Source: Paramuribaculum intestinale (GTDB taxonomy: Bacteria; Bacteroidota; Bacteroidia; Bacteroidales; Muribaculaceae). Taken from it: 49,798 nucleotides of DNA. Location of the stretch: positions 1 through 49,798 of the forward strand of contig NZ_PUED01000002.1 of assembly GCF_003024925.1 (NCBI RefSeq), in the 5' to 3' direction. The translations under genes and the position numbers were made by a program. The stretch's first letter is position 1. The number at the start of each line of letters is the position of its first letter. Positions 1 through 9,028 of this stretch are shown piece after piece. Below the pieces are notes generated by a model. The model ran no database searches. It was given only the letters and a program-made list of their open reading frames with translations, and was not told the DNA's origin.

Positions 1-1934
1 ATCTTAAGGTTCACCGCCAGCCCGCTCTGAAGCGTTCCCTCCAGATCGCCGGGACCGCGCATTTTCAGATCGGCTTCAGCCACGAGGAAACCGTCGGTAG
101 TGGAGGTCTTCACCTGCAGGCGTTTGCGCGTGTCGGCCGAAATATTCTGTTTAGTCATCAGTATGCAGTAGCTTTGGTCAGCACCCCGGCCGACACGTCC
201 GCGAAGCTGATGCAATTGGGATAGTCCGAAACGTTCGGCGTTTTCTATGATCATGACCGAAGCGTTAGGAACATTTACTCCGACCTCAATCACCGTTGTC
301 GCCACAAGAATATCAGCCTGATGCGTGGCAAACAGCTCCATCTGATGATCTTTCTCGGCCGGTTTCATACGTCCGTGGACAAAAGCCACACGATACGACG
401 GAAAATTGTCGCGGACAAATTCATATCCCTCTTCCAGACTTCGCATATCCACCTTTTCATTTTCTTTGATAAGCGGATATACGATATATGCCTGACGACC
501 GGCTTTGAGCTCGCGTCCCATGCCCTTGTAGACATCGATACGGTGGTCGTCAAACCGCAACATCGTAGTCACGGGCTTGCGTCCGGGCGGCAACTCGTCG
601 ATAACCGAAACATCAAGATCTCCATACACCGTCATCGCAAGCGTACGCGGTATTGGAGTAGCCGTCATAACCAGAATGTGGGGCGGAACAGTATTCTTTT
701 TCCATATTCTCGCACGCTGAGCCACCCCGAAACGGTGTTGCTCGTCTATGACTGTGAAGCCGAGATTGCGAAACACCACATTGTCCTCAATCACAGCATG
801 AGTGCCGATGAGTATATGCAGCGAGCCATCCTCAAGCTGCCGGTGGATAACAGCCCGCTGCGATGCGGGAGTTGATCCCGTCAGCATCTTCACGTTAATG
901 CCGATAGGCGCCACCAGCCGGCTTATGGTCTCGTAATGTTGCGCCGCCAATATCTCCGTCGGCGCCATCATGCACGCCTGTGTGGAATTGTCGAGAGCGA
1001 TCAACATGCACAGCAAAGCCACAAGAGTCTTGCCGCTGCCCACATCGCCCTGCAACAGGCGATTCATCTGCCGGCCCGATCCCATATCGGCCCGGATCTC
1101 CTTGATCACCCTCTTCTGCGCTCCCGTCAGTTCGAACGGCATGCATTCCTTGTAGAAAGTATTGAAATAATGGCCGATGTGGGGGAATCGCATTCCTCCG
1201 ACCGAAAGTTTTCGTCGACGGGTGTATTGAAGTATATCGAGCTGAAGATAAAACAGCTCGTCAAATTTCATTCGCGCCCTGGCCATATCGGCACACGATG
1301 GCGATGAAGGGCAATGAATGTCGCGTAGAGCTGTAGACAAAGGCGGAAGTCCGAGCCTACGCAGTATATCAGGTGGCATGGAATCTGTCACGCCTCCGAG
1401 GGCTATCCTGTCGACCACCGTACGGATCATCGTATGGATGACGCGTGAGTTCACCCCCTGATTACGCAGTTTCTCAGTCAACGGATACACCGGACGCAGA
1501 CTCCCCTCGCCATGCATATCCGACGGCGGCTCCACCTCGGGATGCACCATGCTCCAACGGCCACAGAATGAGGTGGGCTTTCCGAAAAGCACATAGTCGG
1601 TCATCGTGGCATAAAGTTCCTTCAGCTTCTTTATCTGCCGGAACCACACGACCTCCATCGTCGCCGTTCCGTCGGAAAACAACCCCGTAAGACGCGATTT
1701 CGCTCCCTCGCCCTGTATGGCAAACGACACGAAACGCCCTCTGACCTGCACCGCCGGCATCTCGCCGCTGAATGATGATATGGCATACATCCTTGTGCGG
1801 TCAATATAATGAGCGGGAAAATGACGGAGCAGATCGCCTACGCTCTTGATACCAAGCTCGGACGATAGCAGCGCCGCACGCTTCGGTCCGACACCTTTTA
1901 CGTATTTTATGTCGGTGGCATTCAGTCGTTGCAT
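1..1934 (-). CDS. recG: ATP-dependent DNA helicase RecG (3' end outside window)
   Basis: RecG remodels stalled replication forks and branch-migrates Holliday junctions in the cytoplasm. The reading frame starts with MQRLNATDIKYVKGVGPKRA, the usual RecG opening with a helix-hairpin-helix-like GVGPKRA. An OB-fold wedge domain follows, then a Walker A motif GDVGSGKT near residue 296, the motif II box DEQH near residue 395, the TATPIPRT motif, and the late RecG signature RGPGDLEGT shortly before the window edge. About 644 codons are present; family members have about 690-700 residues, so only the C-terminal tail is missing. The start codon lies inside the end of ispD (13-nt overlap, different frame), so the two genes are translationally linked with ispD first. 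No frameshift was seen. Confidence 0.95.
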   Translation of the reverse strand, partial: MQRLNATDIKYVKGVGPKRAALLSSELGIKSVGDLLRHFPAHYIDRTRMYAISSFSGEMPAVQVRGRFVSFAIQGEGAKSRLTGLFSDGTATMEVVWFRQIKKLKELYATMTDYVLFGKPTSFCGRWSMVHPEVEPPSDMHGEGSLRPVYPLTEKLRNQGVNSRVIHTMIRTVVDRIALGGVTDSMPPDILRRLGLPPLSTALRDIHCPSSPSCADMARARMKFDELFYLQLDILQYTRRRKLSVGGMRFPHIGHYFNTFYKECMPFELTGAQKRVIKEIRADMGSGRQMNRLLQGDVGSGKTLVALLCMLIALDNSTQACMMAPTEILAAQHYETISRLVAPIGINVKMLTGSTPASQRAVIHRQLEDGSLHILIGTHAVIEDNVVFRNLGFTVIDEQHRFGVAQRARIWKKNTVPPHILVMTATPIPRTLAMTVYGDLDVSVIDELPPGRKPVTTMLRFDDHRIDVYKGMGRELKAGRQAYIVYPLIKENEKVDMRSLEEGYEFVRDNFPSYRVAFVHGRMKPAEKDHQMELFATHQADILVATTVIEVGVNVPNASVMIIENAERFGLSQLHQLRGRVGRGADQSYCILMTKQNISADTRKRLQVKTSTTDGFLVAEADLKMRGPGDLEGTLQSGLAVNLK

Positions 1935-2605
1935 TGTCTGAGCAATAGTTCAGCTATGGCGATATCCGACGGATTTGTCACTTTGATATTTATCGGCGAT
2001 CCCTCGACCAGGCTCACATCATATCCAGCAGCCTCCATCACTGAAGCATCGTCGGTGAACGCCGGACTGTAGGGCATTCCGTAAGCCTGACGGAATTCCA
2101 TTCCTGAAAATCCCTGCGGAGTCTGTACGGCCACGTAGGCGGCACGATCGACGGCTTTCGAACTTCCATCTGCCCCGACATGCCTTATCGAATCGGAAAG
2201 AGCCACGACCGGCACTGCACCCTTTGCTCCTGATGCCACAGCCGCCACCACAGCTTCCACTACGCATCGTCCGACAAGCGGACGCGCGCCGTCGTGGACT
2301 GTGATTATATCCGCATCTGCTCCATACGCGTCGACAGCGTTTTTCACCGATTCCCACCGGGTGGAGCCACCGGCCACAATCGGCCCGGGATCGAAACCGG
2401 CCGACACGCACACCTCGGTCCAATATCCAATATAATCGGGATTAAGTACCGTTACGACCGTGCCGCCGCATCCAAAGCGCCTCATGGCGTCGACAGCAAG
2501 CATCAGCGCCGGACGCTCCCCTATCAGATGGAACTGTTTAGGCAACTCTGCCCCAAATCTACGGCCACTGCCTGCGGCCACCACAATATGGAGGATTCGA
2601 TTCAT
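1922..2605 (-). CDS. ispD: 2-C-methyl-D-erythritol 4-phosphate cytidylyltransferase
   Basis: IspD transfers CMP from CTP to MEP in the non-mevalonate isoprenoid pathway. The 227-residue length is normal. The N-terminal nucleotide-binding loop AAGSGRRFG followed by PKQ, the central VHDGARP motif and the late TDD motif are all visible. The ATG at 2605 is preceded only 4 nt upstream by a -7 promoter element, so the mRNA may be almost leaderless. The 3' end overlaps recG by 13 nt. The next enzyme but one acting on this intermediate, IspE, is encoded about 27 kb away in this window. The family assignment is secure from the motifs; the pathway role is established for the family. Confidence 0.96.
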   Translation of the reverse strand: MNRILHIVVAAGSGRRFGAELPKQFHLIGERPALMLAVDAMRRFGCGGTVVTVLNPDYIGYWTEVCVSAGFDPGPIVAGGSTRWESVKNAVDAYGADADIITVHDGARPLVGRCVVEAVVAAVASGAKGAVPVVALSDSIRHVGADGSSKAVDRAAYVAVQTPQGFSGMEFRQAYGMPYSPAFTDDASVMEAAGYDVSLVEGSPINIKVTNPSDIAIAELLLRQCND

Positions 2606-2609
2606 AGCG

Positions 2610-2617
2610 CAAAATTA
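2610..2617 (-). promoter_or_regulatory. Bacteroidetes-type -7 element of ispD-recG
   Basis: On the minus strand the octamer TAATTTTG matches the -7 consensus TAnnTTTG exactly. Its last base is 4 nt from the ispD ATG. No TTTG was found at the expected -33 distance, so the call rests on the -7 match and position alone. If used, transcription would begin at or within a few bases of the start codon. Confidence 0.45.
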
Positions 2618-2721
2618 CACAATTCCATGATCATCTCCATCTTTTTCGAAAAGCTTGGCAACATAAATTTTGCGGGGTGCATTTCGTTCGCATAATTTCT
2701 ACGATTTTTTCCACAAAAAAA

Positions 2722-2751
2722 TTGAATTATTAGAAATAATGTCTAATTTTG
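2722..2751 (+). promoter_or_regulatory. Promoter of the DUF349 gene (-33 TTG, -7 TAATTTTG)
   Basis: TTG at 2722-2724 and TAATTTTG at 2744-2751 are separated by 19 bp, as expected for the Bacteroidetes primary sigma factor. The DUF349 start codon is about 82 nt downstream, leaving a leader of about 75 nt. Confidence 0.65.
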
Positions 2752-2833
2752 GCATTTCAATGGATCATGCCGGCAAATGCCGACTGATCGGACATACCCT
2801 ATAGAATACCATCAACCAGTTAATTTCTAAATT

Positions 2834-4642
2834 ATGGAAATGCTTGACCGGGCCGAACAACTAAATGAAAAGGTTGCCACGCCTAACCTGCCAAACGAAG
2901 AGCTCCCAGGCAAAACACCGGAGGATGCCGAATGCGCCAGTGAAGAGAACGTCACCCGTGAGTCCCTGCTGAAGACCATTGAAATGATTGTCGCCGACGA
3001 TTCGGAGATTGTCGCCGATGACGTTGCCCGAATCAAGCAACAATTCTATACACTCCACAATGAGCTGACACTCCGCCGTAAAGATGAAGCCGGCGAAGAG
3101 GGCGAAGCATTTACTGACACCGAAGATCCGATCGAAGAACGGTTCAAGGCCGCCCTTGCCGCTATCAAAGAGAAGAAAGCGCGTCAGAGAGCCGAGATAG
3201 AAACACGTCAGGCCGCTAATCTTGACAAAAAGGAAGCCCTGATCAACGAACTTAAAACTCTTGGCGCCGACACTGACAATGTCAACCGTCACTATCAGCG
3301 TATCAAGGAGATACAGAGCGAATTCAAAGAGATCGGCGAGGTACCGCCACAGAATGCCACTGCGCTATGGAAAAACTATCAGGATGCCGTGGAAGCATTC
3401 TACGACCAGTGGAAAGTCAACAAGGAACTCCGCGACTATGACTTCAAGAAAAATCTGGCCGAAAAGCAGCTTCTTCTCGACGAGGCCCGCAAACTGACCG
3501 AAGAGCCTGACGTGATCACAGCATTCCGACGGCTGCAGAGCCTACATGACAAATGGAGAGAGATCGGGCCGGTGGCAAAGGATGTCCGTGAGGAAATATG
3601 GACCTCCTTCAAGGATGCCTCAGCTGAAATAAACAAAAAATATCAGGCACATTTCGAAGAACGTAAAGCACGCGAGCGGGAAAACGAAGAGATCAAGACA
3701 GCCTTGTGCGAACGGATAGAAGCTCTCGACTTCAGCAAGCCCTCGACGTATCAGGAATGGGACGCCATGACCAAGACTATACTTGAGGCACAGGAAGAAT
3801 GGAAAAAGGCCGGATTTGCCCCGCGAAAGACAAACACGGCACTGTTCAACCGCTTCAGGGCACTGTGTGATGACTTCTTCGGACGTAAATCGGAGTTTTT
3901 CAAAAAGACTAAAAACGAATTCGCCGAAAATCTTGCAAAGAAAACGTCATTATGCGAAAAAGCCGAGGTGCTGGCCGAAAGCACCGACTGGAAAAAGACT
4001 ACCGATGCCATTGTAGAACTTCAGAAAGAATGGAAAACGATCGGACCGGTGGCACGTAAACACAGCGATGCGATATGGCGGCGGTTTATCAAGGCATGCG
4101 ACACATTCTTTGACCGCAAGAAAAAGGTCAACGGCGACACACGCCGAGCCGAGCAAGCCAATCTGGCTACCAAACGCGAAATCATCAGCCGCCTGAATGT
4201 CATAGCGTCGGATGAAAACACCACACCGCGCGAACAGGCCATAGCAGAAGTACAGCAACTGCGCAAGCAATGGCAGGAAACCGGTCATGTGCCGTTCAAA
4301 GAGAAAGACAAGCTTCAGGACGCATATCGCGAAGTCGTAGGCACCCTCTTCGACAAGCTCGACATCAAGGAGAACCGCGCACGCATGGCCGACTTCCAGG
4401 CCGGCATAGAAGCGTCGGCCGGCGACTCCGGCAAACTGTCGCGCGAACGCGAACGTCTGGTCAGGGCATGCGAACAGCGCCGTCAGGAGTTGAAAACCTA
4501 TGAGAACAATATGGGCTTTTTCAATTCCAAATCGAAGAACGGCGACTCTATAGTCAGAGAAATGGAACGGAAGATGCAGCATCTCAAAGAAGAGATCGCA
4601 CAGATTTCAGAGAAGATAAAGATCATAGATTCGAATATCTGA
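2834..4642 (+). CDS. DUF349 repeat protein
   Basis: This 602-residue protein is almost entirely helical and charged. After an acidic N-terminal region (about residues 1-90) it has several DUF349 repeats, recognisable by W-containing motifs such as LWKNYQDAVEAFYDQW, LQSLHDKWREIGPV and LQKEWKTIGPVARK. The last 60 residues are a coiled coil. DUF349 proteins are common in Bacteroidetes and Actinobacteria; no reaction is established and I do not assign one. There is no signal peptide, so it should be cytoplasmic. The ATG at 2834 is the first after a good promoter, and a strong hairpin lies 67 nt after the stop, so it is probably monocistronic. Confidence 0.9.
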   Translation: MEMLDRAEQLNEKVATPNLPNEELPGKTPEDAECASEENVTRESLLKTIEMIVADDSEIVADDVARIKQQFYTLHNELTLRRKDEAGEEGEAFTDTEDPIEERFKAALAAIKEKKARQRAEIETRQAANLDKKEALINELKTLGADTDNVNRHYQRIKEIQSEFKEIGEVPPQNATALWKNYQDAVEAFYDQWKVNKELRDYDFKKNLAEKQLLLDEARKLTEEPDVITAFRRLQSLHDKWREIGPVAKDVREEIWTSFKDASAEINKKYQAHFEERKARERENEEIKTALCERIEALDFSKPSTYQEWDAMTKTILEAQEEWKKAGFAPRKTNTALFNRFRALCDDFFGRKSEFFKKTKNEFAENLAKKTSLCEKAEVLAESTDWKKTTDAIVELQKEWKTIGPVARKHSDAIWRRFIKACDTFFDRKKKVNGDTRRAEQANLATKREIISRLNVIASDENTTPREQAIAEVQQLRKQWQETGHVPFKEKDKLQDAYREVVGTLFDKLDIKENRARMADFQAGIEASAGDSGKLSRERERLVRACEQRRQELKTYENNMGFFNSKSKNGDSIVREMERKMQHLKEEIAQISEKIKIIDSNI

Positions 4643-4709
4643 TCCACCACTTCCCTGTCGACCTGGCCGACATTTCGATCTGAAGGTCAGCCCATAATGA
4701 CAAAACATC

Positions 4710-4747
4710 AAGACGCTGTGTCATACAATGATGTGACACAGCGTCTT
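4710..4747. terminator. Hairpin between convergent genes, probable bidirectional terminator
   Basis: A perfect 14-bp stem (4710-4723 with 4734-4747) encloses a 10-nt loop. It lies downstream of the DUF349 gene and downstream of the opposing glycosylphosphotransferase gene. Flanking T or A tracts are short, so termination is inferred from stem strength and position. Confidence 0.65.
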
Positions 4748-4760
4748 ACTATTTCGAACC

Positions 4761-4949
4761 TTAGAGCATGTTTGAATTTAACACGAATAAATATATATGG
4801 ACTTCTTTCTATCCCCTCAAAGGTCTTTTCGGGCGATTTGCGTCAAGCTGCATCGGTCACGATGCCCGCATCGCTCCCTCATCAACTCACGCCAATCTCT
4901 ACGAAAATCCTCTTTAAGTGAATAGACGTGAAATTCAAACATACTCTTA
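4761..4949. repeat. 189-bp near-palindromic intergenic element (copy 1)
   Basis: The ends are 19-bp inverted repeats (4761-4779 and 4931-4949, 17 of 19 matching). The two halves keep imperfect complementarity inward to a central hairpin CGATG-CCCG-CATCG at 4860-4873. The centre is flanked by CGGTCA on the left (4854-4859) and CTCCCTCATCA on the right. The second element at 28890-29058 has the same flanks and layout but a different stem sequence. There is no credible coding capacity; a short open frame across it is not supported. Together with the upstream hairpin it accounts for nearly all of the gene-free stretch 4643-5004. Confidence 0.75.
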
Positions 4950-5004
4950 ATTTTCGACAATGATCCACGTACTGACCGACGGGTAAACACCGCGCACTGA
5001 CGCG

Positions 5005-6402
5005 TCAATAGGCATTGTCATCGCCTTTTAATATATTAAACAATGTGCGGAAAATGATCTTTATATCGAGCAACAGCGACCAGTGTTCGATATACCACAC
5101 ATCGCACTCCACACGCTTCTCCATCTTCCACAGATGGTCGGTTCCACCTCTTAATCCATTGACCTGAGCCCATCCGGTGATACCCGGCTTGACAGTGTGT
5201 CGCATCATATAACGGTCGACCAGATCTCTGTAAACATCGGTATGCGATACCATGTGAGGTCTCGGCCCGACTATAGACATGTCGCCCTTGAGCACATTAA
5301 ACACCTGTGGCAGTTCGTCGAGCGACGTTTTCCGCAGAAAACGCCCCACTGCTGTGACTCTCGGATCGGTCTTGGCCACCGGCGACTCATCGTCCGATGG
5401 ATCATATCGCAAAGTACGGAACTTCAAGCAATTGAACGTGCGGCCTTTGAGTCCGGTGCGCAGCTGGCGATAGAATACCGGGCCAGGCGATGTCAGCTTA
5501 ATAGATATTGCTATGGGTATAAAAAAAACAGGGAACAACACCACTCCGACCAACGACGCCGTTATATCCAGCATCCGTTTCATAAATATATTAAACCGTG
5601 AGGCGAGCGGACTGTTCAAGGGTGTCATGACCGGCAGCCGTCCGATCTCATTGACTGCAAACCCACGGTTGACAAAACGCGTGAGCTGTGGCACGATGTG
5701 AAGCGTCACAGCATTATTGTCGGCCACTTCAATAGACTGGAGAAGCGCCGATTCATTGTCACCGGAAAGAGTGCAAAAAATCTCCTCTACGTCATTGGCT
5801 CTGACAAAGCCGCCCAAATCGCCGACAGGCATTACCGGCAGATCTGGGTCAACCGAACTTACGGCATTGTCGTCGAACACACCCGCTACGACATATCCAT
5901 AACCATCGTTGGCCATCATGTCGTAAAGCCGCAGAGCTGTATCATTCATCCCCACTATCACCACACGACGATGATTGCGTCCGCAACGACGTAGAAACTT
6001 CAGCAGCTGCAACGAAACTACGCAGGCTATCGGAAGCGATATGAACATCAGCGCATAGAACACAGCCAGAGTACTCCATTCCACATAAGGAGCGTCAATC
6101 AGATACAACAACACAACAAAAAAAACAGCATGAACGCCACATGCATTTATGGCACTGCGGGCAGTACGTTCCATTTTAAGCGCGCGCAATTCCTCCGGAC
6201 GTATCAACCGCCATCCAGCAATGATCCATGCAACCGATGCGACGATAATGACTTTGGGTGACATCCACACCCGAGCCTGAGCCATCCCGACCAACAATGA
6301 AGTCAGATAATACGATAACACCGCCATGACTATGGCCATGAACGACAAAGCCGGATTGATCAACCAGCCGTAACGTCTGCCACTATTTAATAATCCGGTC
6401 AT
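5005..6402 (-). CDS. Polyprenyl-phosphate sugar-1-phosphate transferase (WcaJ/exopolysaccharide initiation family)
   Basis: Enzymes of this family start surface polysaccharide synthesis by moving a sugar-1-phosphate from a UDP-sugar to undecaprenyl phosphate at the inner membrane. The 465-residue protein has four N-terminal membrane segments (about residues 15-135), a Rossmann-like CoA-binding_3 domain starting at RVVIVGMNDTA (about 146), a further membrane segment ITASLVGVVLFPVFFIP and the catalytic domain with KRMLDI, SPGPVFYRQ, KFRTL, LDELPQ and GDMSIVGPRP. All signature motifs look intact. No other capsule genes are adjacent, so the polysaccharide and the sugar cannot be named. The stop codon lies close to the palindromic element. 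Confidence 0.9.
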   Translation of the reverse strand: MTGLLNSGRRYGWLINPALSFMAIVMAVLSYYLTSLLVGMAQARVWMSPKVIIVASVAWIIAGWRLIRPEELRALKMERTARSAINACGVHAVFFVVLLYLIDAPYVEWSTLAVFYALMFISLPIACVVSLQLLKFLRRCGRNHRRVVIVGMNDTALRLYDMMANDGYGYVVAGVFDDNAVSSVDPDLPVMPVGDLGGFVRANDVEEIFCTLSGDNESALLQSIEVADNNAVTLHIVPQLTRFVNRGFAVNEIGRLPVMTPLNSPLASRFNIFMKRMLDITASLVGVVLFPVFFIPIAISIKLTSPGPVFYRQLRTGLKGRTFNCLKFRTLRYDPSDDESPVAKTDPRVTAVGRFLRKTSLDELPQVFNVLKGDMSIVGPRPHMVSHTDVYRDLVDRYMMRHTVKPGITGWAQVNGLRGGTDHLWKMEKRVECDVWYIEHWSLLLDIKIIFRTLFNILKGDDNAY

Positions 6403-6533
6403 GATACACTAATCGGTCCTGTTGGAATCTGTCGGGATTTCACTACGCTACATTCAATGAAGTATTCTCAGAGCCATTTTTCATATAAACGCAACACATT
6501 TCCACTTATTGCCATAATGAGCATATAAACCAC

Positions 6534-6580
6534 AAAAAAGATCGTGTCCCGCCGGTGAAACACCGATAGGGGACACGATC
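6534..6580 (-). terminator. Rho-independent terminator of the coiled-coil lipoprotein gene
   Basis: An 11-bp outer stem (6540-6550 with 6570-6580) and a 5-bp inner stem (6553-6557 with 6561-6565) are followed, reading the minus strand, by a run of six T (6534-6539). It lies 26 nt after the stop of the lipoprotein gene. Confidence 0.85.
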
Positions 6581-6605
6581 GTATATTATCTTTGCTATAA
6601 TTTGA

Positions 6606-7466
6606 TCAGTCAATCTTCACCACAAGGAAGTTGCTGACTTCCCAGAACTGTGTCGGATCTTTGATCACCAGCACCTTCTGTCCGTCCTGATCTTCGATAG
6701 AATAGCTTGCTGCGGGCTGCTTTGTCATCACCTCCGCCTTCTTGCTGTGAAGCGGTATGTTGTTAAGTGTGCGTTTGTCAGCCTTTATGAAGTAGGCTTT
6801 TTCGAAGTCACCTTCAAGTATTCTTGTCTTGCGAAGGAATCCGGTCTGTATAATCTTGTTTTTCTGCAGTTCCGATTTGTTGCCTACGGCATAGTAACAG
6901 GTGTTGAGCTCGTCATTGAGCTGTGTTGCTTCCTGACGCGCCACCTCTCGCTCTGTGGTGACAGTCGAGACTGTGGAGCTGAGCGAATCGACCTTCTGTC
7001 CAAGGCTTGCTATCTGCACATTGGCAGCCGAAAGCTGGTTGCGGAGAGTGGCCATTTCTGTTTCCTGCTCGGCGATCTGTGCCTTGAGGTTTTCTATGGT
7101 TTTGGTAAGAGTGGAATTCTGTACGCCGCTTTTACGCAGTTTTTCCTCAAGTTGAGCCAAACGGTCGCGGCGCTGCTGAAGCGCTTCCTGAATGGCCACC
7201 ATGTCGTTGCGCAGCTGATCTTTCTGCGAGCGTGCATCCGAGCCATTTCCTGGAGTAGCGATAATGTGTTCCAGATCCTTGATCTGTCCCATCCCGGCTG
7301 TAATGTCGTTGATAAGTGCAAACAACGAATCCTGCGTAGCGAGGGTTGCCTGAAGCTCTGAATTGAGCTGTACGTTCTGTTCTTCGGCTTTTTCAAGTTT
7401 TTCGCGTGTGCCACATGAAGTCATGACAGCAGCCACGGCAATAGCCATAAAGACTGTTCTCTTCAT
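6606..7466 (-). CDS. Coiled-coil lipoprotein, function unknown
   Basis: I chose the ATG at 7466, giving 286 residues, because it opens a lipoprotein signal MKRTVFMAIAVAAVMTSCG with a plausible lipobox cysteine at residue 18. The upstream frame overlaps rsmI and would bury the signal. Residues about 22-175 are a predicted coiled coil rich in Q, E, L and K. The C-terminal 100 residues look globular and end in WEVSNFLVVKID. The architecture resembles Bacteroides coiled-coil lipoproteins annotated as Cbp1-like adhesins, but I cannot establish homology by eye. It should sit in the outer membrane or periplasm. It follows rsmI on the same strand with a 47-nt gap and ends at a clear terminator. Confidence 0.85.
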   Translation of the reverse strand: MKRTVFMAIAVAAVMTSCGTREKLEKAEEQNVQLNSELQATLATQDSLFALINDITAGMGQIKDLEHIIATPGNGSDARSQKDQLRNDMVAIQEALQQRRDRLAQLEEKLRKSGVQNSTLTKTIENLKAQIAEQETEMATLRNQLSAANVQIASLGQKVDSLSSTVSTVTTEREVARQEATQLNDELNTCYYAVGNKSELQKNKIIQTGFLRKTRILEGDFEKAYFIKADKRTLNNIPLHSKKAEVMTKQPAASYSIEDQDGQKVLVIKDPTQFWEVSNFLVVKID

Positions 7467-7513
7467 AATAGTTGAATTGTTGATTTTTAGATACGCCACC
7501 GCCAGCAAATCAT

Positions 7514-8245
7514 TCATTCGTCGTCGGTGTCGTTTTTATATTTGTTTTTATGTTTTGGGCGTGGCGACAACTCTTTGTTGCCCGCTACGATAATAACGAT
7601 TTCTCCGCGCGGATTGTTTTGCGAAAAATATTCTGCCAGATCTCCCAATGTGCCTCTGCGGGTTTCTTCATGCAGTTTTGATATCTCACGGCTGACAGAG
7701 GCCTCACGTCCGACGCCACACACTGCGGCAAGATCTGATAACGTTCGGGCCAGCCGCAAAGGCGACTCATAGATAATTGTTGTCCGCGGATCAGCAGCGA
7801 TCTCTGCAAGTCGCGTGGCTCTCCCCTTTTTCTGCGGCAGGAATCCTTCGAAGCAGAACCGCTCACACGGAATGCCGCTATCGACCAACGCCGGCACAAA
7901 AGCTGTCGGCCCCGGCAATGTCACCACCTCAATTCCGCGACGTCGGCATTCTCTTGATATCAGGAATCCGGGATCGGATATGCCGGGAGTGCCGGCATCG
8001 GTTATAAGCGCGATATTCTCGCCGGCCTCCATACGGTCGACGAAAGACCCTACGGTCTGATGTTCATTAAATTTGTGGTGGCTTGCCACCGGAGTCGATA
8101 TCTCGAAATGACGCAGCAACACACCACTCGTGCGTGTGTCCTCGGCCAATATCACATCAGCTTCGCGCAGCACATCCACGGCACGCGGGGGCATATCGGA
8201 AAGGTTACCCACCGGAGTAGGCACCATATACAATCGTCCGGCCAT
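7514..8245 (-). CDS. rsmI: 16S rRNA (cytidine-1402-2'-O)-methyltransferase
   Basis: RsmI methylates the ribose of C1402 in 16S rRNA using S-adenosylmethionine. The tetrapyrrole-methylase fold is recognised from LYMVPTPVGNLSDMPPRA at the N terminus, ILAEDTRTSG, ITDAGTPGISDPG and LPGPTAFVPAL. Length from the ATG at 8245 is 243 residues. A TTG one codon earlier is possible, but the ATG overlaps the preceding stop as TGATG, a typical coupling arrangement. The C-terminal tail is short and lysine-rich. Confidence 0.95.
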   Translation of the reverse strand: MAGRLYMVPTPVGNLSDMPPRAVDVLREADVILAEDTRTSGVLLRHFEISTPVASHHKFNEHQTVGSFVDRMEAGENIALITDAGTPGISDPGFLISRECRRRGIEVVTLPGPTAFVPALVDSGIPCERFCFEGFLPQKKGRATRLAEIAADPRTTIIYESPLRLARTLSDLAAVCGVGREASVSREISKLHEETRRGTLGDLAEYFSQNNPRGEIVIIVAGNKELSPRPKHKNKYKNDTDDE

Positions 8246-8961
8246 CAATGGAAACGCTGAGTCACAATTGCCGTAAAGTCAACCACATCAGGGTTTTCAG
8301 GATCCAGACACAGATCATCGGACAGATATTCGATCACTTCGTCGGCCGACGACATTGAGGATACCAGACGCAGAGTGTCGTTGAAATCCTGACTGCTGCC
8401 CTTGAACAGTTCGCGTATAAATCTGAAACGGTCATTCAGCGTGAACACCGGATGTCCGGCCACAGGCGTAGATGCATAAGTCACTGAGACAGCGTCAGGC
8501 TCTGCCACATGACGGTCTGCTTGCCGATCTTCGACCATGGAGTCGCTGCTGTCGGCCACTTCCTCGGCGATCGCCGAATCAGCCACCGCCATGTCATCGG
8601 ACGAAACAGATCCGGACGCATGCACGTCGTCGCGACCGATATTGCCAGCCAACGGCTCTGACTCCACGGCTGTCTCAACATCTTTTTTCTCCATCGGCTC
8701 TAACTCCGGGTATTGTTCTTTAGAGCCTACGGACTCTACACATGACACCACTGGCGCTGAATCGGCCGCAGCCACTGCCTCAACGCTTTCATGCGAGCCG
8801 GCAATAACTTTTGTCAGTTCGAGCAGTGCCGATGCCTTATCATGCAAAATACAATTCACCTCCGGGTTGACAAGGTCACCGCGGCGTTGTATCAGAAGAG
8901 CAAGTCCTTCGATTTCGAGAGCGAGTGTAAGGATCTGCCCGGCCTTATCGTTATTATACAT
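8245..8961 (-). CDS. Conserved Bacteroidales protein with disordered middle
   Basis: From the ATG at 8961 the protein has 238 residues. Residues 1-50 (MYNNDKAGQILTLALEIEGL...) look helical. Residues about 60-165 are acidic, rich in S, D, E, V and A and probably disordered. The last 65 residues (TLNDRFRFIRELFKGSSQDF...) form a conserved-looking helical domain that I recall from uncharacterised Bacteroides proteins. No function is known to me. An upstream GTG start inside the neighbouring gene would add 44 unsupported residues and was rejected. The stop overlaps the rsmI start by one base, so the genes are coupled. Confidence 0.8.
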   Translation of the reverse strand: MYNNDKAGQILTLALEIEGLALLIQRRGDLVNPEVNCILHDKASALLELTKVIAGSHESVEAVAAADSAPVVSCVESVGSKEQYPELEPMEKKDVETAVESEPLAGNIGRDDVHASGSVSSDDMAVADSAIAEEVADSSDSMVEDRQADRHVAEPDAVSVTYASTPVAGHPVFTLNDRFRFIRELFKGSSQDFNDTLRLVSSMSSADEVIEYLSDDLCLDPENPDVVDFTAIVTQRFH

Positions 8962-9028
8962 ATCTTTAATGCTTTTGGTTTCAGACACAAAATTACCGAA
9001 AATTTTCAGAATGGCAACAAATCCACTA

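Noticed and set aside
321-875. 184-codon open frame opposite recG
   Set aside because: recG is continuous and shows all helicase motifs on the other strand.
2653-2690. TTGGCA followed by TTTTGC resembling a sigma-54 site upstream of the DUF349 gene
   Set aside because: The GG to GC distance is 13 and not 10, which sigma-54 does not tolerate.
4697-4921. 74-codon open frame through the hairpin and palindromic element
   Set aside because: It is explained by the inverted repeats; there is no family resemblance and it crosses a probable terminator.
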